A stretch of DNA of 64,000 bases from positions 1-64,000 of the forward strand of contig CAJTUA010000007.1 in assembly GCA_910579615.1 (NCBI GenBank), written 5' to 3'. The DNA is from an uncultured Lachnospiraceae bacterium (lineage in GTDB: Bacteria > Bacillota > Clostridia > Lachnospirales > Lachnospiraceae). Each line of letters opens with the position of its first letter. The stretch's first letter is position 1. The notes under the pieces were generated by a model. It did not search any database. It saw only the letters and a list, made by a program, of their open reading frames with translations, and was not told the DNA's origin. The translations under genes and the position numbers were made by a program. Positions 25,254-33,851 of the stretch are shown here, piece by piece.

Positions 25254-26783
25254 TTAAAACAACGGTGCGAAAAGCTTTAAAATCGCCTGAATCAGCACTT
25301 TCTGCAGCACCGGCTTTAACATATCCCCCGTCACAGGGATACTTTTCTGAATCGTCTCAAGTGCATCCTGCTTCACATCCATAACCGAGCTTGTCCGGTA
25401 GAGAAAGACCCCGCACTCAAAATGCAGATACAGGCTGCGGTAGTCGAGGTTGACCGTACCGACGGTTGCCACGCGGTCATCGCAGACAAAACATTTTGCG
25501 TGGATGAAGCCCGGCTCAAACTCATAAATCTTTACGCCGCCGCTCATCAGCTGTTCATAATAACTCTGCGTCAGCATGAACGCCGTCTTCTTATCCGGAA
25601 TATGGGGCGTGACAATGCGCACATCCACACCGCGCTTTGCCGCAAGGGTGAGCGCCGTCATAATCTCGTTGTCAATAATCAGGTACGGCGTAAACATGTA
25701 GACATAATCTTTCGCCGTATTGATAATATTCAAATATACATTTTCCCCAACATTCTCAAAATCAAGCGGGCTGTCCCCGTAAGGCTGGACAAAGCCGTCG
25801 CTCTCAAAATTTTCTTCGTGGTATACATATGGACGGAAGCGCCCAAAATCCTCATCCGTCGGCCGCAGGGCATTCCAGATATGCAAAAACATCACGGTCA
25901 GGTTCCAGACCGCGTCGCCTTTTAGCATGATACCGGTGTCCTTCCAGTACCCGAAACGCTCCTTCTCATTGATGTACTCATCCGCAAGGTTGATGCCGCC
26001 CGTAAAGCCGACATTCCCGTCAATCACCAGAATCTTGCGGTGGTCACGGTTGTTCATGACAACGGAGACGAAAGGCACAAAGGGATTGAATGCCTCGCAT
26101 TTGATTCCATACTCCTCCATGGTCGCGTAATAGCCCTGTGGCAGCAGGCGCAGGCAGCCAACGTCATCGTACATCAGGCGCACATCCACCCCGGCGGCGG
26201 CCTTTTCCTTCAAAATATCCAGAATTGTATTCCACATTCTGCCGTCCGCAATGATGAAGTATTCCATAAAAATGAAATGCTCCGCTTTCTTTAACTCCTC
26301 CACAATATACGGGAAATTCTCCTCGCCGCTCTTAAAATACCGCGTCTGCGTGTTCTTCCACATTGGTGCATTTGCAAAATCATTCAAATACCTTGCCTGC
26401 CCGTAGACGGTTTCCGATTCTGCGCCGACTTCATCCAGAATCTTCGTATTTTTTTCAATGAACGGTTCTAGTTTTTCCCATGTTGCATTTAATTTGCCAC
26501 GCAGCTTTTTGGAAGGCTGCCTCGTGCCAAAAAACACAAACATCAACCCGCCAAGCACCGGAAAAATCAGGATTGGCACTGCCCATGCCAGTTTGTAAGC
26601 CGGGTTTTGCCTGCTGTTGATTATGACAAAAAGTGCAATGATGCTGAGGACGCGGAAAAATGCATTGACCGCGGTCGATGTACTTGAAAGTGTCAGCAGG
26701 GAAAGCACCAGCCAGGTGACCTGCAAAAGAAGCAGCGCCCCCACAATCAAAATACGGTATACAATCATTTTTTTACTTTGCAT
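25254..26783 (-). CDS. cls: Cardiolipin synthase (phospholipase D family)
   Basis: A 509-residue membrane enzyme condensing two phosphatidylglycerol molecules into cardiolipin. Two N-terminal transmembrane helices and a third hydrophobic segment (residues ~5-90) precede two phospholipase D domains. The HKD motifs are HRKILVIDGNVGFTGG and HAKCFVCDDRVATVGTVN, the usual form for ClsA/YwnE-type enzymes. ATG 26783 follows AGGAG; the longer frame to 26849 overlaps the promoter and is not used. pgsA, which makes its substrate pathway, lies 2.3 kb away. A consensus promoter is present directly upstream. Confidence 0.93.
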   Translation of the reverse strand: MQSKKMIVYRILIVGALLLLQVTWLVLSLLTLSSTSTAVNAFFRVLSIIALFVIINSRQNPAYKLAWAVPILIFPVLGGLMFVFFGTRQPSKKLRGKLNATWEKLEPFIEKNTKILDEVGAESETVYGQARYLNDFANAPMWKNTQTRYFKSGEENFPYIVEELKKAEHFIFMEYFIIADGRMWNTILDILKEKAAAGVDVRLMYDDVGCLRLLPQGYYATMEEYGIKCEAFNPFVPFVSVVMNNRDHRKILVIDGNVGFTGGINLADEYINEKERFGYWKDTGIMLKGDAVWNLTVMFLHIWNALRPTDEDFGRFRPYVYHEENFESDGFVQPYGDSPLDFENVGENVYLNIINTAKDYVYMFTPYLIIDNEIMTALTLAAKRGVDVRIVTPHIPDKKTAFMLTQSYYEQLMSGGVKIYEFEPGFIHAKCFVCDDRVATVGTVNLDYRSLYLHFECGVFLYRTSSVMDVKQDALETIQKSIPVTGDMLKPVLQKVLIQAILKLFAPLF

Positions 26784-26820
26784 AACTTTTGTACTCCTGT
26801 TCTCCACCCTACTCCTTTTG

Positions 26821-26849
26821 ATTATAAACGATTTTTGGAAATGGTTCAA
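26821..26849 (-). promoter_or_regulatory. Sigma-A promoter of cls
   Basis: TTGAAC (26844-26849) and TATAAT (26821-26826) on the minus strand are 17 bp apart, placing the transcript start about 30 bp upstream of the cls ATG. Confidence 0.82.
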
Positions 26850-26953
26850 TATTCCAAAAATAAACTTTGTATAAAAAGAATCTCACATTGTCTTTTATAT
26901 TATACAAAACAGGACAGAACGCAACCCCTGTTTTGCGCCGTCCGGCAAACAAG

Positions 26954-26966
26954 GGGGCTGCGCCCC
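26954..26966 (-). terminator. Likely terminator after the aconitase-family gene
   Basis: On the minus strand GGGGC-GCA-GCCCC is followed by CCTTGTTTG, 20 bp downstream of the hydratase stop. The stem is short and the T-run imperfect. A second imperfect hairpin (AAAACAGG/CCTGTTTT) follows at about 26906-26938. Confidence 0.5.
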
Positions 26967-26986
26967 ATCCTGCAAAAGCTGTTTTC

Positions 26987-29284
26987 TTATGAACGATAAT
27001 AATTGATAAGACAGCCCTTTAAAATAATCTCCCTCTCATCGTCCGTCAGTTCCCCAAGGCGGAGGGTAAATTCCTTCATGGTATCACCCACCACGTATGC
27101 TTTTAACACGGACACCTTCTCCTTCACCGCCGCGCGGATGCCCGGGATAAAAAGGTAATCCCCATTTTCAAACGGAAGCTTATCATCCGCCTCCTCCATC
27201 AAAAACGGAAGCATTCCCCAGTTGATAAGGTTTGAGCGGTAGCGCTTCGTCGCATATTCCTGCGCAATATTGGCAAGGCCCCCAAGCACCTTCTGGCAGC
27301 TTGCCGCCTGCTCCCTCGCGGAACCATCCCCCGGCTTTACGGCATAGATAACAGAGCCGACCTGCGTGTTTTCGGCATCAAAATCAACCGCGGCAGAAAT
27401 CGTCCCAAAAACCTTTGTAAGCTCCGGCACCGCAGCGCATATCTGTTTTTCCCCGCCGCCCAGACAGCGCGCCTTCTCCGCTGCCTGCACTTCCTTCGCG
27501 CGCCCGACATACTGTGGGTCCTTGCGGGAAAGCGTGTACTCTGCAAGCCCCAGCGGGTTGGAGCGGAACGATGAGGTTTCGCCGGACGGAATCAACTCGT
27601 CCGTCGTTGTCACCGGGTCATGGATGACGGATACTACTTTCAGCAGCAAATCCTGCGTCAGCTCGCTCATCGCCGGCCAATCCTTGATACCCGGGCCGAA
27701 TTTGACCTGTGCATTCTCGTCCGCTTTCCCGACACCGTTAAAGACACGTTTTTCATAAATGCTCTTGTCAAAGAAATATTTTGGCTTCGTATATGCAACA
27801 TCCATATGCTCTGCCGAGGTAAGATATCCCTTGTTTGCCGCGGTCGCCGCAATCGAACGTGCATCCATGAGCGCAACCGATGCAATCTGCCCGTTCGTAA
27901 TCTTTGAACCCTCACGGTTCGGGAAATTGCGTGTGGAATGCCTTATGCTAAGGCCCCCGTTTGCCGGGACATCCCCCGCACCAAAGCACGGACCACAGAA
28001 CGCAGTGCGCACCGTTGCCCCCGCACCCATAAGCTTTGCCACCGTGCCATTTTTCACAAGCTCCATGAACACTGGCTGGCTCGCCGGGTAGACGCTTAAG
28101 GAGAACTCATCCGCGCCGATATCATGCCCGGAAAGAATGTCCGCCGCATCACAGATATTCTCAAAGCCGCCGCCCGCACAACCTGCGATAACGCCCTGCT
28201 CCACATAAAGCTTCCCGTTCCTTATCTTGTCGCGCAGCTTATATTCCACTTTATTATTGTCGAGGCTGACGAGCGCTTTTTTCTCCACCTGCGCAAGAAT
28301 ATCCGAAAGATTCGCATTCAGCTCATCAATCGTATATGTATTGCTTGGATGGAACGGCATTGCAATCATCGGTTTAATCTTCGCCAAATCCACATAAATC
28401 ATGCCATCATAGTACGCAACCTCACCCGGGAAAAGCTCCCTGTAATCTTCACTCCTTCCATGGATGCCATAAAATTCCTTCACGGCATCATCCGTTTCCC
28501 AGATGGAGGACAGGCAGGTCGTTTCCGTTGTCATGACATCAATGCCAATCCGGTAATCAACGCTCAGGTTCGCGATGCCGTCGCCAATAAACTCCATGAC
28601 TTTGTTGTTCACGTAGCCGTTTGCGAACACCTCGCCGATAATCGCCAGGGCGATATCCTGTGGCCCAACAAACGGTGCTGGTTTTCCGGTCAGGTACACG
28701 CCCACCACCTTCGGCATATTGATGTCGTAGGTCTTGCACAAAAGCTGCTTTACTAGCTCTGGTCCCCCCTCGCCGACCGCCATCGTGCCGAGCGCCCCGT
28801 AGCGCGTGTGGGAATCCGAGCCTAATATCATCTGTCCCCCGCCCGCAAGCATTTCGCGCGCGAACTGGTGGATGACAGCCTGGTGCGGCGGAACATAAAT
28901 GCCGCCGTAGCGCTTTGCGCAGGAAAGCCCAAACATATGGTCATCCTCGTTGATGGTGCCGCCGACCGCGCAAAGGCTGTTATGGCAGTTTGTGAGCACA
29001 TAGGGAACCGGGAATTTTTCAAGCCCGCTTGCCCGCGCCGTCTGGATAATGCCGACAAAGGTAATGTCGTGGGAAGTCAGCTTGTCAAAGCGCAGCTTTA
29101 GTTTCTCCATGTTCCCGGATGTATTGTGCGCCTCCAAAATGCGGTACGCCATTGTCTGTTTTGCTGCCTCGGTTTTTTCCTTCGCAGTGCCAAGCTTTGA
29201 GGCAAGTGCTGCCTGTGCGTCTGCGTTCTCCTCGACAATCTCCCTGCCCCGTATTACATAGGCACCCTTTTCAAAAAGCTTCAT
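26987..29284 (-). CDS. Aconitase-family hydratase
   Basis: A 765-residue protein of the aconitase superfamily. Fe-S ligands are likely the cysteines in VIAGCAGGGFENI and AFCGPCFGAGDV; LGSDSHTRYGALG is the conserved DSH active-site segment, and SIRHSTRNFPNREGS the substrate arginine region. In many Clostridia this form is annotated only as 'hydratase' (YbhJ-like), because the sequence differs from AcnA/AcnB and the substrate is not firmly known; citrate/isocitrate is a reasonable guess. ATG 29284 has GGAGGGG eight bases upstream. No other TCA-cycle gene is nearby. Confidence 0.8.
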   Translation of the reverse strand: MKLFEKGAYVIRGREIVEENADAQAALASKLGTAKEKTEAAKQTMAYRILEAHNTSGNMEKLKLRFDKLTSHDITFVGIIQTARASGLEKFPVPYVLTNCHNSLCAVGGTINEDDHMFGLSCAKRYGGIYVPPHQAVIHQFAREMLAGGGQMILGSDSHTRYGALGTMAVGEGGPELVKQLLCKTYDINMPKVVGVYLTGKPAPFVGPQDIALAIIGEVFANGYVNNKVMEFIGDGIANLSVDYRIGIDVMTTETTCLSSIWETDDAVKEFYGIHGRSEDYRELFPGEVAYYDGMIYVDLAKIKPMIAMPFHPSNTYTIDELNANLSDILAQVEKKALVSLDNNKVEYKLRDKIRNGKLYVEQGVIAGCAGGGFENICDAADILSGHDIGADEFSLSVYPASQPVFMELVKNGTVAKLMGAGATVRTAFCGPCFGAGDVPANGGLSIRHSTRNFPNREGSKITNGQIASVALMDARSIAATAANKGYLTSAEHMDVAYTKPKYFFDKSIYEKRVFNGVGKADENAQVKFGPGIKDWPAMSELTQDLLLKVVSVIHDPVTTTDELIPSGETSSFRSNPLGLAEYTLSRKDPQYVGRAKEVQAAEKARCLGGGEKQICAAVPELTKVFGTISAAVDFDAENTQVGSVIYAVKPGDGSAREQAASCQKVLGGLANIAQEYATKRYRSNLINWGMLPFLMEEADDKLPFENGDYLFIPGIRAAVKEKVSVLKAYVVGDTMKEFTLRLGELTDDEREIILKGCLINYYRS

Positions 29285-29322
29285 CGCAATTCCCCTCCAT
29301 TCCGGCAAATATCACCGTGTCT

Positions 29323-29844
29323 TTATTCATACAGTTCCTGCTCTTCGTCGCAGTCCGTATATCGGGTGGACTGGAATAACCCGTCCCCCGCCTTGATATT
29401 CATCAATACATTATCCTCCTCCTGCGAAAAGGCAAGGCTGATTTTTCCGGTAAACGTCCTTGTGAAATAACCTGCGTATGTTTCAATTTCCTCCTCGCCG
29501 GCAAACTTCACGCGGATAATCAGGAAATAGCCCGGCGCATTGATATTGTTCTGCGGCTCAAAGCTTCCGGTATACTTCTCCCCCGCCGCGACCGGGGTAC
29601 TTACCAGGTCATCGGATACAAAATAATAATCCTCATCCGAATTTTCAAAATACAAACGAACCGATTCGATTTCCTTATTCGTGTCATTTTTGATTACGAT
29701 GCGTCTGGTGTTTGCCGACTCCGCTATCAGTAGAATGACAAGCAAAACAAGGACAGCCCCCGCCGCCGCAAGTGCCTTTACGGGCAGTTTGCGATTCCCC
29801 TTTGCATTTTTCTTTTCCGTCGCCGCATTTGTTTGTTTGCTCAT
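29323..29844 (-). CDS. Membrane-anchored protein of unknown function
   Basis: A 173-residue protein I do not recognise. It has a Lys/Asn-rich cytoplasmic N-terminus, one transmembrane helix (about residues 24-42), then a ~130-residue extracellular domain rich in beta-type sequence (RRIVIKNDTNKEIESVRLYF) with an acidic C-terminus. The start ATG at 29844 follows a strong AATAGGAGG, and immediately upstream of that lies repeat array B. It is 38 bp upstream of the hydratase gene and may be co-transcribed with it. No catalytic motif is visible. Confidence 0.7.
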   Translation of the reverse strand: MSKQTNAATEKKNAKGNRKLPVKALAAAGAVLVLLVILLIAESANTRRIVIKNDTNKEIESVRLYFENSDEDYYFVSDDLVSTPVAAGEKYTGSFEPQNNINAPGYFLIIRVKFAGEEEIETYAGYFTRTFTGKISLAFSQEEDNVLMNIKAGDGLFQSTRYTDCDEEQELYE

Positions 29845-29860
29845 TTTTTTCCTCCTATTC

Positions 29861-30006
29861 TAAGTTCCGCATATGCCCTCCCCGCCCCTTTCATGGCAGT
29901 GGAGTTTTTTGTCCGACCTGCTCCCAAAAAACTCCACTGGGGTGCTGTACGGGCATATGCTGTTTTCTAAGTTCCGCATATGCCCTCCCCGCACCCTTTC
30001 ACGGCA
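29861..30006. repeat. Structured repeat, one full and one partial ~107-bp copy (array B)
   Basis: Two copies start at 29861 and 29968 (period 107 bp) with the shared opening TAAGTTCCGCATATGCCCTC. The first closes with GTACGGGCATATGCTGTTTT; the second is cut after about 39 bp. The ends are inverted (GCATATGCCC/GGGCATATGC). The centre is a different, perfect 14-bp stem (CAGTGGAGTTTTTT and its complement, 29897-29939). The outer parts match array A at 17391, with a compensating A/T exchange in both arms. It abuts the AATAGGAGG of the gene at 29323-29844. Confidence 0.85.
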
Positions 30007-30117
30007 CAAGCTGCTTCCTTCCCCTGACAAAACTTAAATTTTTGTGCACATCAACGTTTATTTTAATCGCTTGATGCCATTTAATCAAGTAATTTTTTTA
30101 TAAACTGAAAAAAGAAT

Positions 30118-30137
30118 TGCAAAAACCGTTTCTTGCA
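30118..30137 (-). terminator. Probable terminator of the Mrp-like operon
   Basis: On the minus strand TGCAAGAAACGGTTTTTGCA forms an imperfect hairpin followed by ATTCTTTTTTC, 30 bp downstream of the last antiporter gene (stop at 30167). Confidence 0.55.
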
Positions 30138-30166
30138 GGGCATAAAATTTCATCTGCAGGTTTGTT

Positions 30167-32317
30167 TTACCCAATCAAAAGATAGAGAATTGTCAGCAAC
30201 AGACCAATGCACGAGAGCATCAGACCGTAGGAAACACTCCTTGTCACAAGGCGCACGGTGCGCGAAAATTTTTCCTCCCCGGAAGAACACGCCTCGACAA
30301 AGGATTTGGTGATTGGGTTCTTTTTGCGCACGGTGCGGTTTGCGAAAGCGGCGATGGCATCCAAGATACTCCCGATGGCATACGCAATGGTATCGCTGAT
30401 GCCCATTCCCTTTTCCTCCTTTGGCCGCACCTGCGCAAAGACGGTGTTCTGTAACAGCGAAACCAGCCCCTCCACAAGCTTGTCAAGCAGGCGGCATGGC
30501 ACCGCAAGCAAAAATGGCAGGGTCTGCCCAAAAAATTTTGCAGTCACAAGTTTATCAAACGGACGGACAAGAGCCGTAAACAGGGTCGGCACAAGGCGCA
30601 CAAAGACCGGGCGGTACACCGCATCCTCAAGGTCAAGCCACGCGGGAATCCGGTTCACATAGTATGCTGCATTTCCCTTCCGCCTGCGCAGAAGCCGCCT
30701 CACTGCAACGAAATACAAAAACAGCCCGATGCCAAGGGAAATCAATGCCCCTTTGAGATTTTCAAATGAAAAATAGTGGATTTTCTCCAATTCGTGCACG
30801 GCGCCCCCGCCGAAAAAGAATGGCTCCGCCTTTTTGGCAAGCGGCTGCATCAAAAGCCCCGGAAAACACCCAAGCAACGCAAAAAGCAGAGCCGGAACCC
30901 CAAGCAAAAGCTTCACCGGAAGGGAAAGATATTTTTTTGAAGCATGGTGCTTTACCGTCCTGGACGGCTCGTCCACAAACAGGACAAAAAACACCTTCAG
31001 CATGTACGCCACCGTCATGCCGCCCGAAAGAAGGAAAATCCATTCCGAAGCGGCGAGCAGGTGGTGCAGCTGCCCCACCCTTTCATGGCTTCCGGCTACA
31101 ATTGCCTCGTGCAGCATTGTCTTGCTGACATAACCGGAAAAAAGCGGTACGCCGCCGATTGCAAGCGCCCCTGCCGTGTAGGCAGCAAGGAAAAACGGCT
31201 TCCCCCTGCCAAAGCCTTTAATCTCATTAAAATCGAGGGTGTGCAGGTTTTGATACACCACCCCTGCAAGCAAAAACAACACAAGCTTGATAAGCGAATG
31301 GTTCACCATGTGTAAAAAAGCGCCGTTTGCCGCAAGCTGTGCCTCTTTTGTCAGATTCATCATGCCAAGCCCCGTCAGGATAAACCCAATCTGGGAAACG
31401 GAGGAACAGGCAAAGGTGCGCTTTAAATCAATGGAAAAAACACCGAGGAGCGCGCCGAGAAACATCGTAACAACCCCGAGCGCCAACACAATCCAGCCAA
31501 AATCCTCCTCGCCAGAAAGCACCGAGCCGGACAGCAGGATAATCCCGAAAACCCCCGCTTTGGTAAGCACGCCGGACAAAAGCGCGGACGCAGGAGCCGG
31601 GGCAACCGGATGTGCCTTCGGAAGCCAGATGTGCAACGGGAACATCCCTGCTTTTGCGCCAAAGCCAAAGAGCATCAGGCAGCCCGCCACAAGCAGCATT
31701 CCCCTGTCCTTAACCGCAGCGTACGCTTCCCTCAGCCCGTCCATCGCAAGCGTCCCGGTCATATGGTGCAGGAGAAAAAGCCCCATCAGCATGACCATGC
31801 CGCCGACCACCGCCACGGCAAGGTAAGTTTCCGCAGCGCGCAGAGCCCCCCTCGTTTCCTCCTGTGCCACCCACACATAGGAGGTAAAGGACATCACCTC
31901 AAAGAATATAAACATCGTCATAAGGTCCGCCGCCAAAAATACCCCCGCGGTTGCGCCGAGCGTAAGCAGCGTAAACAGATAATAACGGCGCGTATTTTCA
32001 TGCCCTTTCATATATTCCGGCGAAAAAGCAAGCGCCGTCATCCACATAAACGTCAGGATAACCAAATAGGCCGCCCGGAAGCCATCCATTGTAAAATGCA
32101 GCCCGAAGCCCACGATGCCATCCAGGGCGCAGACATACCCTTTCCCGCAGAATGTCCCGATACAAAAAATCAGAGCCAGTAAAAATTCCGCCACTGCCAC
32201 TGCCTGCGCCACGCCCCCCAAAAAGCGTTCCGCACTTTTCCCGCGGAATGCAAGCAGTGCCGCCGCCCCCAAAAAGGGCAGGAAAAACAGCCCGGTCAGC
32301 ATAATATTCTCCGTCAT
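30167..32317 (-). CDS. NuoL/MrpA-type proton-conducting antiporter subunit
   Basis: A 716-residue membrane protein, the longest of four related subunits and the last gene of the operon. Around 16 hydrophobic segments are visible. The channel residues shared by complex I and Mrp antiporters are present: Glu in IFFEVMSFTS, Lys in GAKAGMFPLHIWLPKAHPVA, and a further Lys in GVLTKAGVFG. After residue ~530 it has an amphipathic stretch and terminal helices reminiscent of the NuoL lateral helix; this is inference. It is expected to move H+ or Na+ across the cytoplasmic membrane as part of a multi-subunit complex. GAGGAG precedes the ATG. Confidence 0.85.
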   Translation of the reverse strand: MTENIMLTGLFFLPFLGAAALLAFRGKSAERFLGGVAQAVAVAEFLLALIFCIGTFCGKGYVCALDGIVGFGLHFTMDGFRAAYLVILTFMWMTALAFSPEYMKGHENTRRYYLFTLLTLGATAGVFLAADLMTMFIFFEVMSFTSYVWVAQEETRGALRAAETYLAVAVVGGMVMLMGLFLLHHMTGTLAMDGLREAYAAVKDRGMLLVAGCLMLFGFGAKAGMFPLHIWLPKAHPVAPAPASALLSGVLTKAGVFGIILLSGSVLSGEEDFGWIVLALGVVTMFLGALLGVFSIDLKRTFACSSVSQIGFILTGLGMMNLTKEAQLAANGAFLHMVNHSLIKLVLFLLAGVVYQNLHTLDFNEIKGFGRGKPFFLAAYTAGALAIGGVPLFSGYVSKTMLHEAIVAGSHERVGQLHHLLAASEWIFLLSGGMTVAYMLKVFFVLFVDEPSRTVKHHASKKYLSLPVKLLLGVPALLFALLGCFPGLLMQPLAKKAEPFFFGGGAVHELEKIHYFSFENLKGALISLGIGLFLYFVAVRRLLRRRKGNAAYYVNRIPAWLDLEDAVYRPVFVRLVPTLFTALVRPFDKLVTAKFFGQTLPFLLAVPCRLLDKLVEGLVSLLQNTVFAQVRPKEEKGMGISDTIAYAIGSILDAIAAFANRTVRKKNPITKSFVEACSSGEEKFSRTVRLVTRSVSYGLMLSCIGLLLTILYLLIG

Positions 32318-32354
32318 AGCCCTATCATCTCCTCTCCGGTTCTTTGAAAGCCCA

Positions 32355-33830
32355 TCACATTCCTCCTGCCGCTACTCTTCCCAAAAAGGAAAGCAGGGGT
32401 TTTGCGAATACACCAAGCGCAACAATCATGTATACAAGCACCGCGAGCGGCAGTTTCATGCGCCATGTCGGGTCGCCCGCCCGCAGCACCCGTTCATTGA
32501 TTTCTTGCTCCTGCGGGAAAAATGCATGCATCAGGAAACTAAAAATATAGATTGCGGTGCAGAATGCCGAAATCAACACGGCAAAGCACCCAAAAATGGC
32601 AATGGGCTCCCCCAGCGCAACCGCCGCCGTGCCGATATGCCATTTGCTTACGAAAGCCGCCATCGGCGGGATGCCAACAAGCCCTAAACCCGCCACCAAA
32701 AAGCAAACGCACACATACGGCATTTTCCTGCCAATTCCCTTCATATCGCGCACATACTCCAATCCCGACCGGTGCAGAATCGCACCTGCGCAGTAAAAGA
32801 GCGTGATTTTGATGAAAGCGTGCGCTACCATGTGCATCAGGCTTCCCACCATCCCGGCGGGTGTCATCAGAAGCGCCGCAAATACGATATAGGAAAGGTT
32901 GCTGATGGTCGAGTAGGCAAGGCGGCGTTTTAGATGCGGTTCCTTTACCGCCCGCGCTGAGCCGAACAATATCGTTGCGACCGCAAACCCAAGTACGATG
33001 TACTGCGCAAAACTGCCGCGCAGAAGCTCCGTGCCAAAGCTGTAATAGGTGATGCGGATAATTGCAAAAGCTCCTGCCTTTACGACCGCCACCGCATGCA
33101 ACAGCGCCGTGACCGGGGTCGGCGCGATGGATACCGCCGGAAGCCACCCGTGCAGTGGGAAAATAGCGGCTTTCACACCAAAACCCAAAACTGCAAGCAC
33201 GTAGACACCCTTTACAAAGGCCTCCTTATTTCCAAGAAAAACCCCGTCAAATACGCCGCCGAACGTAAAATTCATCGTATTCCCAAGCCGGTATACAAAA
33301 ATAAAGCCGATAAAGGCGAACGCCGCGCCGCCGATGGAATAAATCATGTATTTCTGTCCGGCAAGGATTGCTTTCCTGCTTGTCCCATGCATAACAAGCG
33401 GCATTGTAACGAGGGTCAGCATCTCATAAAACATATACATCGTCATCAGATTTCCCGAAAACGCGATGCCGATAGTAACCCCGAAGGTCATGGTGTAAAA
33501 CGCAAAAAACGCATTGTCCTTCCTGTCATGCTCCATATATTCGAATGCATAGAGCGTCGCGAACGGCCACAGGAAGGAAATCAGCCCCCCGAACACCATG
33601 CCAAGCCCGTCAATGTGAAACATCACCGCCAGCTCCCCCGCCAGGTTGAGTACAACAAAATCTTCACTCGGGCGATGGAAAATCAGCCAGACAGCAAAGA
33701 CGGAGGTCGCGATTGTCACCAGCTCAACATACAGGTTGCGCGCCCTCTTACTCTTTAGCGGAAACAGCGGCAGCACGCTCCCCATCAGAACCGGGAATAC
33801 AATCGGCAATAGGATACTGTATTTCTCCAT
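32355..33830 (-). CDS. MrpD/NuoM-type proton-conducting antiporter subunit
   Basis: A 491-residue polytopic membrane protein with about 14 helices. The key residues are Glu in MFYEMLTLVTMPLV (helix 5), Lys in GVKAAIFPLHGWLPAVSIAP (helix 7) and Lys in AVAVVKAGAFAI (helix 8). I chose the second of two nearby ATGs (33830) because AGGAGG lies seven bases before it; the first is only one base from that signal. The gene is 21 bp downstream of the next antiporter subunit. It resembles the MrpD/MbhH branch. Confidence 0.85.
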   Translation of the reverse strand: MEKYSILLPIVFPVLMGSVLPLFPLKSKRARNLYVELVTIATSVFAVWLIFHRPSEDFVVLNLAGELAVMFHIDGLGMVFGGLISFLWPFATLYAFEYMEHDRKDNAFFAFYTMTFGVTIGIAFSGNLMTMYMFYEMLTLVTMPLVMHGTSRKAILAGQKYMIYSIGGAAFAFIGFIFVYRLGNTMNFTFGGVFDGVFLGNKEAFVKGVYVLAVLGFGVKAAIFPLHGWLPAVSIAPTPVTALLHAVAVVKAGAFAIIRITYYSFGTELLRGSFAQYIVLGFAVATILFGSARAVKEPHLKRRLAYSTISNLSYIVFAALLMTPAGMVGSLMHMVAHAFIKITLFYCAGAILHRSGLEYVRDMKGIGRKMPYVCVCFLVAGLGLVGIPPMAAFVSKWHIGTAAVALGEPIAIFGCFAVLISAFCTAIYIFSFLMHAFFPQEQEINERVLRAGDPTWRMKLPLAVLVYMIVALGVFAKPLLSFLGRVAAGGM

Positions 33831-33851
33831 ACTCATACCTCCTGCAAACTG

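Noticed and set aside
30070..30089. CTTGAT-N8-ATCAAG with a T-run on the plus strand
   Set aside because: It could be a plus-strand terminator, but no plus-strand gene precedes it.
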